From DATKWS01 sp035529435 (GTDB lineage: Bacteria > Krumholzibacteriota > Krumholzibacteriia > Krumholzibacteriales > Krumholzibacteriaceae), in contig DATKWS010000121.1 of the NCBI GenBank assembly GCA_035529435.1, positions 1 through 7,192 on the forward strand: DNA of 7,192 nt. The letters run 5' to 3'. Below, in pieces: positions 6,415-7,192 of this stretch. The notes under the pieces are model-generated. The model was not told where the DNA came from, made no database searches, and saw only the letters and a program-made list of their open reading frames with translations. The position numbers were made by a program, and so were the translations under genes. The first letter of the stretch is position 1. Each line of letters opens with the position of its first letter.

Positions 6415-7192
6415 CTATTCCCGCCGGTGGAACCTTTCCATGTACGCGGGTCCGTATTCTTTTTCCGCCGCCAATCGGTTATGTTTTGCGCAGAGGAGCC
6501 GGAGGTTCCCCGGCGAGTTATCCCCTCCCTTAGCATACGGAATACTATGATCTATCTGCATGTTCCACGCCGAGCCGCACCGCCTGCCGTCGGTGCCGAC
6601 AAACGTGCACCTGCCGCCGTCGCGGGCGAATATTTCGTCCCTGACCGCCTGCGGGATGTGACGGATTCTTGTCGCCCCGGCTTTCTTCTGTTCTGAGACT
6701 TCTTGTTTCCCGGCGTTTTCTATCTTCCCGACTTTCTTGTTTTTACTATTCTCCCGGCGCCGGGTTCTTTTTTTATCCTGTTCTCCGGACCGTGATGCTC
6801 GAGATACTCCGTCATCAGAATATCAAAGAGCTTTTCAAATCCGACCCCCTTCGGGTGCTTCGTCGAGAGAAGAGCCCGGATTTTATTTAAATTCTCCATG
6901 AATTCACGATTTACAGAGAATTCCAGGTTATATCTCTGCTCCAGTACAACCCGCTCGGGCTCTCCCGCACACGAGGTCTCCGTTATGTCACCACTGGGGG
7001 ATTTTTTACTCCCCCTGCCGGGATCAGATGTCAGGTTTACCGTACATTTAGTCTCAACGTTGGAACTGGAATTCGCCGCATCTCCCCTCGCGGGCGGATT
7101 GGCGAATCCCGGTGTTTTTTCGACACCGCGCGTGGCTTCCCCGCCCGGTTCACCCCCAGGAGCAGGACTCATGACAAAGACCGGCCTTATAC
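6415..7192 (-). CDS. HNH endonuclease, 5'-partial, two halves joined by an apparent -1 frameshift
   Basis: The frame is open to the right edge, so the gene begins outside; the ATG at 7172 lacks a ribosome binding site and is probably internal. Counting from that ATG, residues 1-75 are a low-complexity linker. Residues 80-131 form a conserved block (YNLEFSVNREFMENLNKIRA, then LLSTKHPKG, then LFDILMTEYLEHH). The frame then stops at 6720, 15 residues past Lys135. The missing HNH domain lies in the -1 frame: 117 codons from AGA at 6768 to TAG at 6417-6415. It starts with a basic linker, then RHIPQAVRDEIFARDGGRC. HNH residues are the QIDH histidine (6549-6547), the DNSPGN asparagine (6507-6505) and the AKHN histidine (6483-6481), with zinc-type cysteines in GGRC, RRCG and LLC. 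Joined, the visible product is 252 residues. Such HNH proteins are often multi-copy orphans in candidate phyla. Whether this copy is decayed, misread or genuinely frameshifted is open. Confidence 0.8.
6753..6786 (-). promoter_or_regulatory. Candidate programmed -1 frameshift signal
   Basis: On the minus strand, in order: GGAG (6786-6783), 8 bases, the heptamer A AAA AAA (6774-6768) phased on the zero-frame codons ATA AAA AAA, 3 bases, then the palindrome CCCGGCGCCGGG (6764-6753). Slipping back one base after Lys135 leads directly into the HNH frame. Upstream Shine-Dalgarno, A-rich slippery site and downstream stem are the three elements of bacterial -1 frameshifting, as in dnaX (A AAA AAG). 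The local stem is short (4 bp with a GCGC loop). CCCGGCG (6764-6758) can instead pair with CGCCGGG (6715-6709) as a 7-bp stem. Slippage of RNA polymerase on the seven A residues would have the same effect. Confidence 0.4.

Overview
The window is bacterial chromosomal DNA of fairly high GC content with long open frames and short gaps. The best taxonomic hint is the secreted protease: its C-terminus carries an NFPNPFNP-type sorting domain (FlgD-Ig/type IX-like). That domain is typical of the FCB superphylum and related candidate phyla such as Krumholzibacteriota, Eisenbacteria, Latescibacterota and Zixibacteria. The orphan HNH endonuclease at the right edge belongs to a type I associate with the same lineages. 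The placement is inference; no rRNA or marker gene is present.

Layout. (1) Bases 1-1781, + strand: a tight four-gene unit made of the 3' end of a COG0701-type permease, a small cytoplasmic thioredoxin-like protein (CPKC), an ArsF-family membrane-anchored thioredoxin-like protein (CPTC) and an ArsG-family CcdA-like membrane protein. The last three match the ArsE-F-G arrangement linked to organoarsenical/nitroaromatic reduction and efflux. (2) Bases 1782-2054: a gene-free spacer holding a perfect 15-bp inverted repeat, probably a terminator shared by the two convergent units. (3) Bases 2055-4412, - strand: a secreted subtilisin-like (S8) protease with prodomain, PKD domain, beta-sandwich and sorting domain. 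It is preceded by a 497-base leader region containing a TTGACA promoter and an unexplained perfect Shine-Dalgarno sequence. (4) Bases 4910-6094, - strand: a metal-dependent M24 (Xaa-Pro aminopeptidase-like) peptidase with all five metal ligands and a TTGACA-17-TAGCGT promoter. (5) Bases 6415-7192, - strand: the 3' part of an HNH endonuclease gene whose two conserved halves lie in different frames.

How they work together. The left operon can be read as a thiol relay across the inner membrane (cytoplasmic CPKC protein, two-cysteine membrane protein, periplasmic CPTC protein) serving a permease. The protease and the aminopeptidase are probably separate transcription units. The most unusual feature is the HNH gene. 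The reading-frame change falls exactly on a correctly phased A AAA AAA heptamer, with a GGAG motif 8 nt upstream and a GC-rich palindrome 3 nt downstream. This is the architecture of a bacterial programmed -1 frameshift, although a decayed gene or a homopolymer sequencing error gives the same picture.
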